From Pseudomonas sp. PDNC002 (GTDB lineage: Bacteria; Pseudomonadota; Gammaproteobacteria; Pseudomonadales; Pseudomonadaceae), in NCBI RefSeq assembly GCF_016919445.1, contig NZ_CP070356.1:2140001-2204000 (forward strand): DNA of 64,000 nucleotides, in the 5' to 3' direction. Below, one piece after another: positions 18,147 through 28,650 of this stretch (positions within the stretch are counted from its first letter, which is position 1; each line of letters begins with the position of its first letter). The notes beneath the pieces are model-generated. The model was not told the origin of the DNA. It ran no database searches and worked only from the letters and a program-made list of their open reading frames with translations. Made by a program: the position numbers and the translations under genes.

Positions 18147-20648
18147 ATGCCCGATTCCGTTGCTGCCGGCCTGCGCCTGGCGCCCGATGAACTGACCCGC
18201 CCCTTCACCCCCGAGCAGTTTCCCTTCAAGACCACCGAAGAACTGGAACCCTTCCTGGGAGTACTCGGCCAGGAGCGCGCGGTCGAGGCGTTGCAGTTCG
18301 GTGTGGCGATGCCGCGTCCGGGCTATAACGTGTTCGTCATGGGCGAGCCGGGCACAGGGCGTTTCTCCTTCGTGCAGCGCTACCTGAAGGCCGAGGGCAA
18401 GCGCCTGCCGACGCCGGCCGACTGGGTCTACGTCAATAATTTCGACGAATCCCGCGAGCCGCGCGTCATCGAGCTGCCGCCGGGCAGCGCGGCGGAATTC
18501 GGCGCTGACATCGATCACCTGATCGACAACCTGCTCTCCACCTTCCCCTCGGTTTTCGAGAACCCGGCCTACCAGCAGAAGAAGAGCGCCATCGATCGCG
18601 CCTTCAACCAGCGCTACGACAAGGCCCTGGACACCGTCGAGCGCCTGGCGCTGGAGAAGGAAGTCGCGCTGTACCGCGACAGCTCCAACATCGCCTTCAC
18701 CCCGATGAAGGATGGCAAGGCGCTGGACGAAGCTGAATTCGCACAGCTGCCCGAGGGGGAGCGCGAGCGCTTCCATGCCGATATCGCCGATCTGGAGGAG
18801 CACCTCAACGAGGAGCTGGCCAGCCTGCCGCAGTGGAAGCGCGAGTCGAGCAACCAGCTTCGCCAGCTCAACGAGGAAACCATCACCCTGGCGCTGCAGC
18901 CACTGCTAGCGCCGTTGGTGGAGAAGTACAACAACAATTCCGGTGTGAACACCTACCTGCAGTCCATGCAGCTCAATCTGCTGAAGACCGTGGTCGACCA
19001 GTTGGTGGATGCCGAGCGCACCGACCCGCAGCGCAAGCAGGGCCTGGAGGAGCAGTACGCGCCCAACCAGGTGATCGGTCACCACGCCACCAGTGGCGCG
19101 CCAGTGGTTTTCGAGTCGCACCCGACCTACGACAACCTGTTCGGACGTATCGAATACGCGTCTGACCAGGGCGCCCTCTACACCAGCTACCGCCAACTGC
19201 GCCCGGGCGCGCTGCACCGTGCCAACGGCGGCTTCCTGGTGCTGGAGGCGGAGAAGCTGCTCAGCGAACCCTTCGTCTGGGACGCCCTCAAGCGCGCGCT
19301 GCAGTCGCGCCAGCTGAAGATGGAGTCGCCCCTGGCCGAACTGGGCCGTCTGGCCGCCATGAGCCTGACGCCCCAGGTGATCCCGCTGAACATCAAGGTG
19401 ATCATCATCGGTTCGCGGCAGATCTACTACACGTTGCAGGACCTGGATCCTGACTTCCAGGAAATGTTCCGCGTCCTGGTGGACTTCGATGAAGACGTCC
19501 CGCTGGGCGAAGACAGCCTCGAACAGTTCGCCGCCCTGCTGAAGACCCGCACCTCGGAAGAAGGCCTGGCGCCGCTCACCCGTGAAGCCGTGGCGCGCCT
19601 GGCCACCTACAGCGCGCGCCTGGCCGAGCACCAGGGACGGCTCTCGGCGCGCATCAGCGACCTGTTCCAACTGGTCAGCGAGGCGGACTTCATTCGCCAG
19701 CTGGCTAACGACGAGGTGACCGACCTGGGTCACATCGAACGTGCCCTGAAGGCCAAGGAAACCCGCACTGGCCGCGTCTCCGCGCGGATTCTCGATGACA
19801 TCCTCGCCGGCATCATCCTGATCGACAGCGAAGGCGCGGCGGTGGGCAAGTGCAACGGCCTGACCGTGCTGGAAGTGGGCGACTCCGCCTTCGGCATGCC
19901 GGCGCGCATTTCCGCCACCGTCTACCCCGGCGGCAGCGGCATCGTCGACATCGAGCGCGAGGTCAATCTCGGCCAGCCGATCCACTCCAAGGGCGTGATG
20001 ATCCTTACCGGCTACCTCGGCAGCCGGTATGCCCAGGAATTCCCGCTGGAGATTTCCGCGAGCATCGCGCTGGAACAGTCCTACGGCTATGTGGATGGCG
20101 ACAGCGCCTCGCTGGGCGAGGTCTGCACATTGATTTCCGCGTTGTCGCGCACGCCGCTGCGGCAGTGCTTCGCCATCACCGGTTCGATCAACCAGTTCGG
20201 CGAAGTGCAGGCGGTCGGCGGGGTCAACGAAAAGATCGAGGGCTTCTTCCGCCTTTGCGAGGCTCGCGGCCTGACCGGCGAACAGGGTGTGATCATCCCG
20301 CGCGCCAACATCGCCACGCTGATGCTCGACGAGCGCGTGCTGCAGGCGGTGCGCAACGGTCAGTTCCACGTCTACGCCGTGCGCCAGGTCGACGAAGCGC
20401 TGGGGCTGCTGGTGGGTGAGCCGGCTGGCGCGCCGGATGCCAAGGGCTATTTCCCCAAGGGCAGCGTCAACGCCCGTGTCGTCGAGCGCCTCAAAGAGAT
20501 CTCCGAGCTGGGCATGGACGAAGAGGAGAAGGAAAAAGACAAGGAGAAGCCGGTCAAGGAAGTCGCCGCCAAGCCCAAGGTGGAGAAGGCGCCTGTGGAC
20601 AAGGCTCCTGTGGAAAAGGAGCGTGCCCGCAGGAAGAAGGGCGACTGA
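18147..20648 (+). CDS. Lon-family (S16) protease, LonH/LonB-like, with degenerate P-loop
   Basis: An 833-residue cytosolic protease. The N-terminal AAA-like part (about 30-470) has a P-loop-like GEPGTGRFS in which the Walker A lysine is arginine, then a coiled region and a LID. The S16 domain holds the catalytic dyad: Ser655 in GDSASLGEV and Lys696 in GGVNEKIEGF. The last 45 residues are a run of K, E, P and V, probably disordered. It belongs to the AAA_32/Lon family seen as YcbZ in E. coli rather than classical Lon, which has an N-terminal substrate domain. The ATG at 18147 has an AAGGA site. Confidence 0.9.
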   Translation: MPDSVAAGLRLAPDELTRPFTPEQFPFKTTEELEPFLGVLGQERAVEALQFGVAMPRPGYNVFVMGEPGTGRFSFVQRYLKAEGKRLPTPADWVYVNNFDESREPRVIELPPGSAAEFGADIDHLIDNLLSTFPSVFENPAYQQKKSAIDRAFNQRYDKALDTVERLALEKEVALYRDSSNIAFTPMKDGKALDEAEFAQLPEGERERFHADIADLEEHLNEELASLPQWKRESSNQLRQLNEETITLALQPLLAPLVEKYNNNSGVNTYLQSMQLNLLKTVVDQLVDAERTDPQRKQGLEEQYAPNQVIGHHATSGAPVVFESHPTYDNLFGRIEYASDQGALYTSYRQLRPGALHRANGGFLVLEAEKLLSEPFVWDALKRALQSRQLKMESPLAELGRLAAMSLTPQVIPLNIKVIIIGSRQIYYTLQDLDPDFQEMFRVLVDFDEDVPLGEDSLEQFAALLKTRTSEEGLAPLTREAVARLATYSARLAEHQGRLSARISDLFQLVSEADFIRQLANDEVTDLGHIERALKAKETRTGRVSARILDDILAGIILIDSEGAAVGKCNGLTVLEVGDSAFGMPARISATVYPGGSGIVDIEREVNLGQPIHSKGVMILTGYLGSRYAQEFPLEISASIALEQSYGYVDGDSASLGEVCTLISALSRTPLRQCFAITGSINQFGEVQAVGGVNEKIEGFFRLCEARGLTGEQGVIIPRANIATLMLDERVLQAVRNGQFHVYAVRQVDEALGLLVGEPAGAPDAKGYFPKGSVNARVVERLKEISELGMDEEEKEKDKEKPVKEVAAKPKVEKAPVDKAPVEKERARRKKGD

Positions 20649-20813
20649 GCAGAAGCTAAGCAACTGCTCGCAACCCAGGCGGGGCGCCCCTGTGGCGCTC
20701 CTGCCCCCGCACTTTTCACACCGTTATCCACAAGATGGGTGGATAAATCGGCGCTTTCGCGTGTCGGAACCTGGGTGTAGTCTCGAACTCAGGACAACCG
20801 CGAGGGTGCCGCC

Positions 20814-21155
20814 ATGCCGCGTAACCTCTGCCTTATCCGCCCCTGTCTGGGGTTGACCACGCGCATCGAGTGCGTGATCAGGCCGCTGGCCGGAGAGAAT
20901 GGACTCTGGACTTTGTTGTGTGCCGCCGGCATGTCCGGTGCGCAGCCTACCGCCATCAAGGCGCAGGGCCCGTTCTGCGGGCCTTTCGTGGCTGAGGGCG
21001 TGCTTGACGCGATCTGCGACTGCCTGGCCCAGCAGGGCTATGTCGAGGCTCCCGACCCACCGATCTGGCAACTGCACCTGCAGGGTGAACTGCGCCGCCT
21101 GAATGGCGAGCGCTCACGTCGCGCAGGCAATTTCCAGCTCCGACCCGAGGTCTGA
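20814..21155 (+). CDS. Conserved hypothetical protein
   Basis: A 113-residue protein, soluble, with no signal peptide or clear membrane segment. It contains five cysteines, mostly in the N-terminal half, and a C-terminal basic tail. I recognise only that a small gene stands at this point (between the Lon-type protease and the YqhA protein) in pseudomonads as I recall. Codon use fits its neighbours. The 165-nt gap before it holds no clear terminator. Confidence 0.65.
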   Translation: MPRNLCLIRPCLGLTTRIECVIRPLAGENGLWTLLCAAGMSGAQPTAIKAQGPFCGPFVAEGVLDAICDCLAQQGYVEAPDPPIWQLHLQGELRRLNGERSRRAGNFQLRPEV

Positions 21156-21326
21156 CGCGAAGAGTGGGCAGCGCCTGCACAATTTGCTGAACGCCCCGTG
21201 GTTCCTGGCCGCTACGCATTCATACCGTGGCGGCCCACATATTTATCCACAGAAATGCGGGATAACTCGCAACTGCCTTCCGCTATACTGCCGCCGCCTC
21301 CTTCCTCAGACCTTCCTACGAGCACC

Positions 21327-21821
21327 ATGGAACGATTCATCGAGAATTCCCTGTACGCCGCACGCTGGTTGCTGGCGCCGATCTACATCGGCCTGTCGTT
21401 GGCCCTGCTGGCGCTGACCATCAAGTTCTTCCAGGAAATCATCCATATCCTGCCCGGCATCTTCTCGATCGCCGAAGCGGACCTGGTCCTGGTCATCCTC
21501 TCGCTGATCGACATGGCGCTGGTGGGTGGCTTGCTGGTGATGGTGATGTTCTCCGGCTACGAGAACTTCGTGTCGCAGCTGGACATCGACGAAGACAAGG
21601 AGAAGCTCAACTGGCTGGGCAAGATGGACGCCAGCTCGCTGAAGAACAAGGTAGCTGCCTCCATCGTGGCGATCTCCTCGATCCACCTGCTGCGAATCTT
21701 CATGGACGCGAAGAACGTCGATGACAACAAACTGATGTGGTACGTGATCATTCACCTCACATTCGTGCTGTCGGCCTTCGCCATGGGCTATCTGGACAAG
21801 GCCACGCGTCACGACCACTGA
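21327..21821 (+). CDS. UPF0114 (YqhA) family inner membrane protein
   Basis: A 164-residue integral membrane protein with three to four predicted helices: about 15-35 ([18 protein letters not shown]), 52-75 ([20 protein letters not shown]), 107-125 and 137-157. The motif [13 protein letters not shown] after helix 2 and [20 protein letters not shown] are family signatures. Function unknown. Start chosen at ATG 21327, which gives the conserved N-terminus [14 protein letters not shown]; 43 upstream codons of open frame are not conserved-looking. Confidence 0.92.
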   Translation: MERFIENSLYAARWLLAPIYIGLSLALLALTIKFFQEIIHILPGIFSIAEADLVLVILSLIDMALVGGLLVMVMFSGYENFVSQLDIDEDKEKLNWLGKMDASSLKNKVAASIVAISSIHLLRIFMDAKNVDDNKLMWYVIIHLTFVLSAFAMGYLDKATRHDH

Positions 21822-21947
21822 GCCCTTCAAGCGCTTCCCTAGCCGCCCGACCGTTGCAAAACGGACGGGCGGTTGTGTTTTCGGCTTGCGGTGAGCGCCT
21901 GCTGTACAAGACTTTTTGCGTGGATCAATCCGCAGGAGGTACAGCGT

Positions 21948-22244
21948 ATGAATCTGCAGGAACTGACCAGTCGCTCCGTCGCCGGTGATATCGACGAGAT
22001 CAACCTGGTGTCGCTGGAGGGCGATATCTATGTGTTGGAGGCCCGCATGGGCGCGCGCTTCTACCCGCTCCAGGACGAGGCCGGACACGTCATCAGCGTG
22101 CGGTCCGTGGCGCATGCGCGGGAAGTGCTCCGCGCGTTGCCCAATGTCCCCTTTCATCTGGTGCATGCCGTGGTGCATGACGAGATGTGCGGCATGGATG
22201 ATGAGCGCGACATCGGCGCGGGCGTGACCATCCCGTTGCATTAG
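21948..22244 (+). CDS. DUF6482-type small protein
   Basis: A 98-residue soluble protein following a near-perfect AGGAGGT ribosome site, so strongly translated. It reads MNLQELTSRSVAGDIDEINL and contains YVLEARMGARFYPL, features of a small pseudomonad family (DUF6482). No enzyme motif is visible. It lies alone between the YqhA gene and fklB, all on the same strand. Confidence 0.8.
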   Translation: MNLQELTSRSVAGDIDEINLVSLEGDIYVLEARMGARFYPLQDEAGHVISVRSVAHAREVLRALPNVPFHLVHAVVHDEMCGMDDERDIGAGVTIPLH

Positions 22245-22351
22245 GTTCGTGGCGCCGGTCCATCCCGCTGCGCGAGGCTCGCGCGGTGGGGGAGGCGGTG
22301 CATCTGTGCTAGGCTGGCGGCCCTTTTTTGAACCCCCAGCGGAGCGCCGCC

Positions 22352-22969
22352 ATGAGCGAACTCAATCTTTCCACCGACGAAGCCCGCGTCAGCTACGGCA
22401 TTGGCCGTCAGCTGGGCGACCAGCTGCGCGAGAACCCGGTTCCGGGCATGACCCTCGACGCCATCCTCGCTGGCCTGTCCGACGCCTACGCCGGCGCCGA
22501 AAGCCGTGTTCCGGGCGAAGCCCTGTCCGCCAGCTTCCAGGTGATCCGCGAGCGCATGCAGGCCGAAGCCCAGGCGAAAGCCGAAGCTGCCGCCGCCGTT
22601 GGTCGCGAGTACCTGGTGGAAAACGCCAAGCGCGAAGGCATTACTGTCCTGCCGTCCGGCCTGCAGTACGAAGTACTGGTCAGCGGCGAAGGCGCCAAGC
22701 CGTCCCGCGAAGACACCGTGCGTACCCACTACCACGGCACCCTGGTCGACGGCACCGTCTTCGACAGCTCCTACGAGCGCGGCCAGCCGGCCGAATTCCC
22801 GGTGGGCGGTGTGATCGCCGGCTGGGTCGAGGCCCTGCAACTGATGAACGCCGGCAGCAAGTGGCGCCTGCACGTGCCGAGCGAGCTCGCCTATGGCGGC
22901 CAGGCCGTCGGCAGCATCCCGCCGCACAGCGTGCTGGTGTTCGACGTCGAGCTGCTGGAAATCCTCTGA
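22352..22969 (+). CDS. fklB: FKBP-type peptidyl-prolyl isomerase FklB
   Basis: A 205-residue prolyl isomerase. Residues 1-95 are the helical dimerisation domain (DEARVSYGIGRQLGDQL), and 105-205 are the FKBP domain with TVRTHYHGTLVDGTVFDSSYERG, FPVGGVIAGWVEAL, MNAGSKWRLHVPSELAYG and PPHSVLVFDVELLEI. There is no signal peptide, so it is FklB (cytosolic) rather than periplasmic FkpA. ATG 22352 follows CGGAG. A terminator hairpin follows at 23019. Confidence 0.95.
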   Translation: MSELNLSTDEARVSYGIGRQLGDQLRENPVPGMTLDAILAGLSDAYAGAESRVPGEALSASFQVIRERMQAEAQAKAEAAAAVGREYLVENAKREGITVLPSGLQYEVLVSGEGAKPSREDTVRTHYHGTLVDGTVFDSSYERGQPAEFPVGGVIAGWVEALQLMNAGSKWRLHVPSELAYGGQAVGSIPPHSVLVFDVELLEIL

Positions 22970-23018
22970 TTCCCGAGGGTTCGCTGCGGAGTGCCATCCT
23001 TGGCGACTCCGCAGGAAG

Positions 23019-23041
23019 AGGGGCGCTTCGGCGCCCCTTTG
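23019..23041 (+). terminator. Rho-independent terminator of fklB
   Basis: Stem AGGGGCGC / GCGCCCCT with TTCG tetraloop and a short T run, 50 nt after the fklB stop. Confidence 0.8.
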
Positions 23042-23143
23042 TGCATCCGCCTCCCGGGCGGCGGAGCACCGGCGGCGCGTCCTGCGCCTCCGCAACCTCT
23101 CGAACATTCCCGCCTTTTTGAAGGAGCGGGCTTGCACATGTGT

Positions 23144-23368
23144 CTAGCGCAGCGCGCGGGCGTAACAGAACAGGAACAGGTTGCGCACCAGCTCCTTGAG
23201 CACCAGCGGCTCGCTGGTATTGAGCTCGGATAATTCCAGGCCACCCTGTTCGCGCAGCTCATCCAGGGCCTCTTCCTCCAGCACCGCGCAGACTTCCCCG
23301 GTGTCCCGATGCAGGATGCGCAGGTAGGGGTGCGGGCGATCCAGCCAGGCGTCAATCATGTAGGTCAT
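23144..23368 (-). CDS. Small iron-regulated protein (PA4570-like), function unknown
   Basis: A 74-residue acidic protein (MTYMIDAWLDRPHPYLRI...) with a strong GGAGG ribosome site. It has no export signal and two cysteines. A Fur-box-like sequence lies 30-48 bp before its ATG, so it should be induced by iron limitation; the PAO1 gene at this location, PA4570, is recalled as strongly iron-starvation induced. The molecular role is unknown. Confidence 0.82.
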   Translation of the reverse strand: MTYMIDAWLDRPHPYLRILHRDTGEVCAVLEEEALDELREQGGLELSELNTSEPLVLKELVRNLFLFCYARALR

Positions 23369-23397
23369 GGCATGTTCCTCCGTGCAGACCGTTTAAT

Positions 23398-23416
23398 GAG
23401 AATAATTCTTATTATC
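23398..23416 (-). promoter_or_regulatory. Fur box
   Basis: GAGAATAATTCTTATTATC matches 14 of 19 positions of the Fur consensus GATAATGATAATCATTATC, in an otherwise GC-rich region. It overlaps the expected promoter of the 74-residue gene. Confidence 0.75.
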
Positions 23417-23502
23417 TCAATAGCAAGCCTGAATTGGAAAAATTTTCACGCAGGCGACGATCTGTTGTTCCCGTTGTTGTTCCCGCCCAGGGGACAGACA
23501 AC

Positions 23503-23537
23503 AAAAAGCCCGCCGCGGCGAACCGGGGCGGGCCTTT
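23503..23537 (-). terminator. Rho-independent terminator of ispB
   Basis: On the minus strand GCCCGCC ... GGCGGGC forms a stem with a 12-nt loop, followed by TTTTTG, 14 nt after the ispB stop. Confidence 0.8.
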
Positions 23538-23550
23538 GCGAAGCGGCGGA

Positions 23551-24519
23551 TCAGTGCGTGCGGGCGACGGAGAACTCGGCCAGCTCGATCAGCGCGGCGC
23601 GGTATTCGTTGTCCGGCAGCGCCTTGAGGTGCTCAATGGCGCGGGCCGCGTATTCGCGGGCCAGGTTGGCGGTGTAGTCCAGGGCGCCGGCAGCTTCCAC
23701 GGCGGCGCGGATGCCCTCCAGGTCCTGGCTGCCGCCTTGCTGGATGGCCTTGCGCACGAGCGCGGCCTGTTCCGGGGTGCCGTCGCGCATGGTGGCGATC
23801 AGCGGCAGGGTCGGCTTGCCTTCGGCGAGGTCGTCGCCGACATTCTTGCCCAGGCTTGCGGCGTCGCCGCGGTAGTCGAGCAGGTCGTCCACCAGCTGGA
23901 AGGCGATGCCCAGGGCGTCGCCGAACAGGCGCAGCGCCTCGGATTGCTCCGGCTGGGCGTTGGCCAGCGCGGCAGCGCTGTGGGTGGAGGCTTCGAAGAG
24001 CATCGCGGTCTTGCCGCGGATGACTTCCATGTAGGTTTCTTCGGTGGTGCTGGCGTCGCGGACCTTGGACAGCTGCAGCACTTCGCCTTCGGCGATCACG
24101 CGGGTCGCCTGGGAGATGATGCGCATCACCGGCATGGAGCCGAGTTCGACCATCATTTCGAAGGAGCGCGCATAAAGGAAGTCACCCACCAGCACGCTTG
24201 GCGCGTTGCCCCACTGGGCATTGGCGGTGGCGCGGCCGCGGCGCAGGCCGGAGGCATCGACCACGTCGTCGTGCAGCAGGGTCGAGGTGTGCAGGAACTC
24301 AATGGTGGCGGCCAGTAGCTTCAGGTCATCGCCCGAATAGCCCAGAGCCTTGCCAGAGAGGAGCACCAGCAGCGGGCGCAGACGCTTGCCACCGGCGGAG
24401 ATGATGTAGTCGCCGATCTTTTCCACCAGGGGAACGCGAGAAGTGAGTTGGCGACGGATGATTCCGTCGACGGCGGTGAAGTCATCCGCCACCACGCGAT
24501 AGAAAGCCTGGGGTTGCAT
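23551..24519 (-). CDS. ispB: Octaprenyl diphosphate synthase
   Basis: Trans-polyprenyl diphosphate synthase of 322 residues that builds the ubiquinone side chain from farnesyl and isopentenyl diphosphate. The two aspartate-rich motifs are present: LLHDDVVDAS (first) and QLVDDLLDYRGD (second), with GGKRLRPLLVLLS before them and GKPTLPLI after. The ATG at 24519 follows a GGAG site. Divergent from rplU, as in E. coli and other gammaproteobacteria. Confidence 0.96.
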   Translation of the reverse strand: MQPQAFYRVVADDFTAVDGIIRRQLTSRVPLVEKIGDYIISAGGKRLRPLLVLLSGKALGYSGDDLKLLAATIEFLHTSTLLHDDVVDASGLRRGRATANAQWGNAPSVLVGDFLYARSFEMMVELGSMPVMRIISQATRVIAEGEVLQLSKVRDASTTEETYMEVIRGKTAMLFEASTHSAAALANAQPEQSEALRLFGDALGIAFQLVDDLLDYRGDAASLGKNVGDDLAEGKPTLPLIATMRDGTPEQAALVRKAIQQGGSQDLEGIRAAVEAAGALDYTANLAREYAARAIEHLKALPDNEYRAALIELAEFSVARTH

Positions 24520-24597
24520 TAAAGACAGCGCTCCTCGTAGATTGCGCGGCATGCTAGGTGCCGGGGGGAAGGCCTGTCAAGGAAAGCCCCGGCAGGC

Positions 24598-24626
24598 TTG
24601 ATTCGCGCCGAGTGTTTGCGTAGAAT
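24598..24626 (+). promoter_or_regulatory. Sigma-70 promoter of rplU-rpmA
   Basis: TTGATT-N17-TAGAAT lies upstream of rplU, giving a predicted start near 24633 and a leader of about 128 nt. Both hexamers match consensus at 4-5 of 6 positions at optimal spacing. Confidence 0.7.
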
Positions 24627-24760
24627 CGCGGCCCCGAACTTCCCTGGCATATCCTGCCTTACGCAATTGCACGGGCGTCCTTTCCGGCCCCATGCAGCCA
24701 TGCCGACCGATTCCTCTTTCTATAAAGCGTCGGGTGAGCAGGTCTAACGGAGACATCCAG

Positions 24761-25072
24761 ATGTACGCAGTAATTGTTACTGGTGGCAAGCAATACAAAG
24801 TCACCGAAGGCGAATTCCTCAAGGTCGAGAAACTCGACGTTGCCACCGGCGAAGCGATCAACCTGGATCGCATCCTGCTGGTTGCCAACGGCGACGACGT
24901 CAAGATCGGCCTGCCGGTGGTAGAAGGCGCGAAAGTGACCGCTGAAGTGGTTTCCCACGGTCGTCACGATAAAATCCGCATCATCAAGTTCCGCCGCCGC
25001 AAGCACCACATGAAGCGTCAGGGCCACCGCCAGTGGTTCACTGAAATCAAAATCACCGGCATCCAGGCCTAA
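24761..25072 (+). CDS. rplU: 50S ribosomal protein L21
   Basis: A 103-residue protein that binds 23S rRNA. The N-terminus [14 protein letters not shown] and the C-terminal basic [21 protein letters not shown] are diagnostic. ATG 24761 is preceded by CGGAGA. It is followed by rpmA 23 nt downstream, the usual L21-L27 operon. Confidence 0.98.
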   Translation: MYAVIVTGGKQYKVTEGEFLKVEKLDVATGEAINLDRILLVANGDDVKIGLPVVEGAKVTAEVVSHGRHDKIRIIKFRRRKHHMKRQGHRQWFTEIKITGIQA

Positions 25073-25095
25073 TTCCTCTTTAGGAGAATTGACTC

Positions 25096-25353
25096 ATGGC
25101 ACACAAAAAAGCTGGCGGTAGTACCCGCAACGGCCGCGACTCAGAAAGCAAACGCCTTGGCGTGAAGCTGTTCGGTAGCCAGGCTGTTAAAGCAGGCAAC
25201 ATCATCGTGCGTCAGCGCGGTACCCAGTTCCACGCTGGCTACGGCGTTGGCATGGGCAAGGATCACACCCTGTTCGCTAAAGTCGACGGCGTGATCAAGT
25301 TCGAAGTGAAAGGCGCCTTTGGCCGTCGCTATGTAAGCGTCGTCGCTGCCTAA
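25096..25353 (+). CDS. rpmA: 50S ribosomal protein L27
   Basis: An 85-residue protein near the peptidyl transferase centre. [20 protein letters not shown] is the canonical N-terminus without the cleavable extension seen in Firmicutes. TAGGAG ribosome site at 25081. Followed by a terminator at 25370, so obg is transcribed in part from its own promoter. Confidence 0.98.
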   Translation: MAHKKAGGSTRNGRDSESKRLGVKLFGSQAVKAGNIIVRQRGTQFHAGYGVGMGKDHTLFAKVDGVIKFEVKGAFGRRYVSVVAA

Positions 25354-25368
25354 GCGAGCTCTCACTGA

Positions 25369-26730
<1,362 letters not shown>

Positions 26731-26778
26731 TCGGAGCGGCGCCCGCTGGTCCGGATGTAACGTGTGAGGCCTGACTTC

Positions 26779-26923
26779 TAGAGCCTGTTCAAAGTCTCGT
26801 CGAGCGCAGCTCAGGCAAGGCAAAAGCAGGTGAAAAAGCGCAGTTTACGAGTGGTAAATGAGCATTTTGAGCCTGCTTTTAACTCAGCATGGGCAAGCGC
26901 AGGCAGACATTGGACAGGTTCTA
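26779..26923. mobile_element. MITE-like foldback element between obg and proB
   Basis: About 145 bp bounded by inverted ends TAGAGCCTGTTCAA and TTGGACAGGTTCTA (11-12 of 14 paired). Inside, a second nested palindrome is built from AAAGCAGG...CCTGCTTT and AAAAAGCGCAGTTTAC...GTAAATGAGCATTTT, so the whole element can fold back. It codes for nothing, is lower in GC than its flanks and ends 11 bp before the proB ATG. These are traits of a non-autonomous transposable repeat; no transposase or clear target duplication is seen. Confidence 0.65.
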
Positions 26924-26934
26924 AGGTTGAGGGT

Positions 26935-28053
26935 ATGCGTGAGAAGGTAACTGGCGCCAAGCGCTGGGTAGTCAAGATTGGCAGTGCGTTGCTGACCGCT
27001 GATGGTCGTGGTCTGGATCGCGACGCCATGGCGGTATGGGTCGAGCAAATGGTCGCGCTGCATTGCGCGGGCGTCGAGCTGGTGCTGGTGTCCTCGGGCG
27101 CTGTCGCGGCGGGCATGAGTCGCCTGGGTTGGGTTTCCCGACCTAGCGACATGCACGAGCTGCAGGCGGCTGCCGCGGTGGGGCAGATGGGCCTGGTGCA
27201 GGCCTGGGAGTCCAGCTTTGGCGTGCACGGCCTGCAGACTGCGCAGGTGCTGCTGACTCATGACGACCTCTCGGACCGCAAGCGTTACCTGAACGGGCGC
27301 AATACCCTGCGCACGTTGGTCGATCTCGGCGTGATCCCGGTGATCAACGAGAACGACACCGTGGTCACCGACGAGATCCGCTTCGGCGACAACGATACCC
27401 TGGCGGCGCTGGTGGCCAACCTGGTCGAGGCTGATCTGCTGGTGATCCTCACGGACCGAGACGGCATGTTCGATGCCGACCCGCGCAACAATCCCGATGC
27501 CCAGTTGATTTTCGAGGCCCGTGCGGATGATTCGGCGCTGGATGCGGTGGCTGGCGGTACCGGCGGCGCGCTGGGGCGTGGTGGCATGCAGACCAAGCTG
27601 CGCGCTGCGCGGCTGGCTGCGCGTTCTGGTGCGCATACCGTGATCGTCGGCGGGCGTATCGAGCGCGTGCTGGATCGTTTGCGTGTCGGCGAGCGCCTCG
27701 GCACGCTGCTGACTCCCGAGCAGAGCCGTAAGGCGGCGCGCAAGCAGTGGCTGGCTGGCCACCTGCAGATGCGCGGCACGCTGGTGCTGGATGATGGGGC
27801 TGTGAAAGCGGTCGCTCAGGATCACAAGAGTTTGCTGCCGGTCGGCGTGAAGGCCGTTCAGGGCAGTTTCCGTCGTGGTGAGATGGTGGTCTGTGTGGAT
27901 CAGCGGGGGCGCGAAATCGCCCGCGGGCTGGCCAATTACAGCGCGCTCGAGGCGCAAAAGATCGTCGGCCAGCCGACCGATGCCATCGAAGGCCTGCTTG
28001 GCTATGTCGATGGGCCTGAGCTGGTGCACCGCGACAACCTGGTTCTCGTCTGA
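26935..28053 (+). CDS. proB: Glutamate 5-kinase
   Basis: First enzyme of proline synthesis, phosphorylating glutamate. The 372-residue length is that of the two-domain form: an amino acid kinase domain ([46 protein letters not shown]) followed by a PUA domain from about 280 ([13 protein letters not shown]). PUA-containing ProB is feedback inhibited by proline. ATG 26935 is chosen for the family length; the open frame reaches upstream into the foldback element but that part is non-coding. Ribosome site AAGGTTGAGGG. Confidence 0.97.
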   Translation: MREKVTGAKRWVVKIGSALLTADGRGLDRDAMAVWVEQMVALHCAGVELVLVSSGAVAAGMSRLGWVSRPSDMHELQAAAAVGQMGLVQAWESSFGVHGLQTAQVLLTHDDLSDRKRYLNGRNTLRTLVDLGVIPVINENDTVVTDEIRFGDNDTLAALVANLVEADLLVILTDRDGMFDADPRNNPDAQLIFEARADDSALDAVAGGTGGALGRGGMQTKLRAARLAARSGAHTVIVGGRIERVLDRLRVGERLGTLLTPEQSRKAARKQWLAGHLQMRGTLVLDDGAVKAVAQDHKSLLPVGVKAVQGSFRRGEMVVCVDQRGREIARGLANYSALEAQKIVGQPTDAIEGLLGYVDGPELVHRDNLVLV

Positions 28054-28064
28054 GGAGCATTCGC

Positions 28065-28520
28065 ATGCGCAAGGGATTGATCGCTGCACTGATGTTGCTG
28101 CCGGCGCTGGCTCGGGCCGATGTGATCGGCGAAGTGTCCACCGTCTTCAAGTGGGTCGGGCCGAACGATAAGATCCTCGTCGAGGCCTTCGATGATCCGA
28201 AGGTGGAGGGCGTCAGCTGCTACCTGTCCCGCGCCAAGACCGGCGGTGTGAAGGGTGGGCTGGGGCTGGCGGAGGACCGCGCCGAGGCGTCGATCTCTTG
28301 TCGCCAGATCGGGCCGATCCGTTTCGCTGGTGAGCTCAAGGACGGCGAGGTGGTGTTTCAGCAGCGTACTTCACTGGTGTTCAAGACCATGCAGGTGGTG
28401 CGCTTCTTCGACAAGAAGCGCAACGCGCTGGTCTATCTGGTTTACAGCGACCGGGTGATCGAGGGTAGTCCGCAGAATGCGGTGACGGCGATTCCGATCA
28501 TGCCGTGGCCTGAGAAGTAA
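28065..28520 (+). CDS. CreA family exported protein
   Basis: A 151-residue protein with a signal peptide ([18 protein letters not shown], cut after about 18). The family motifs [27 protein letters not shown] (read in parts), [13 protein letters not shown] and [19 protein letters not shown] match CreA, a periplasmic protein of unknown function. Two cysteines probably form a disulphide. It follows proB by 11 nt with a GGAG site and is likely cotranscribed. Terminator at 28525. Confidence 0.92.
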   Translation: MRKGLIAALMLLPALARADVIGEVSTVFKWVGPNDKILVEAFDDPKVEGVSCYLSRAKTGGVKGGLGLAEDRAEASISCRQIGPIRFAGELKDGEVVFQQRTSLVFKTMQVVRFFDKKRNALVYLVYSDRVIEGSPQNAVTAIPIMPWPEK

Positions 28521-28524
28521 GAAA

Positions 28525-28555
28525 GAAAAGGGCGGGCTGACCGCCCTTTCTTTTT
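28525..28555 (+). terminator. Rho-independent terminator of proB-creA
   Basis: Stem AAAGGGCGG / CCGCCCTTT with loop GCTGA and CTTTTT tail, 7 nt after the creA-like stop. Confidence 0.88.
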
Positions 28556-28606
28556 GCCCGCAGAAAGCCGCCCCTTGGATAAGTGTCAGGTAGGCAAATC
28601 GCAGGC

Positions 28607-28636
28607 AATAAAAAACCGGCCCTGGGGCCGGTTTTT
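28607..28636 (-). terminator. Rho-independent terminator of rpsT
   Basis: AAAAACCGGCCC / GGGCCGGTTTTT stem; on the minus strand it is followed by TTATTG. It lies 15 nt past the rpsT stop and may work in both directions. Confidence 0.85.
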
Positions 28637-28650
28637 CAAGAACGGAACGC

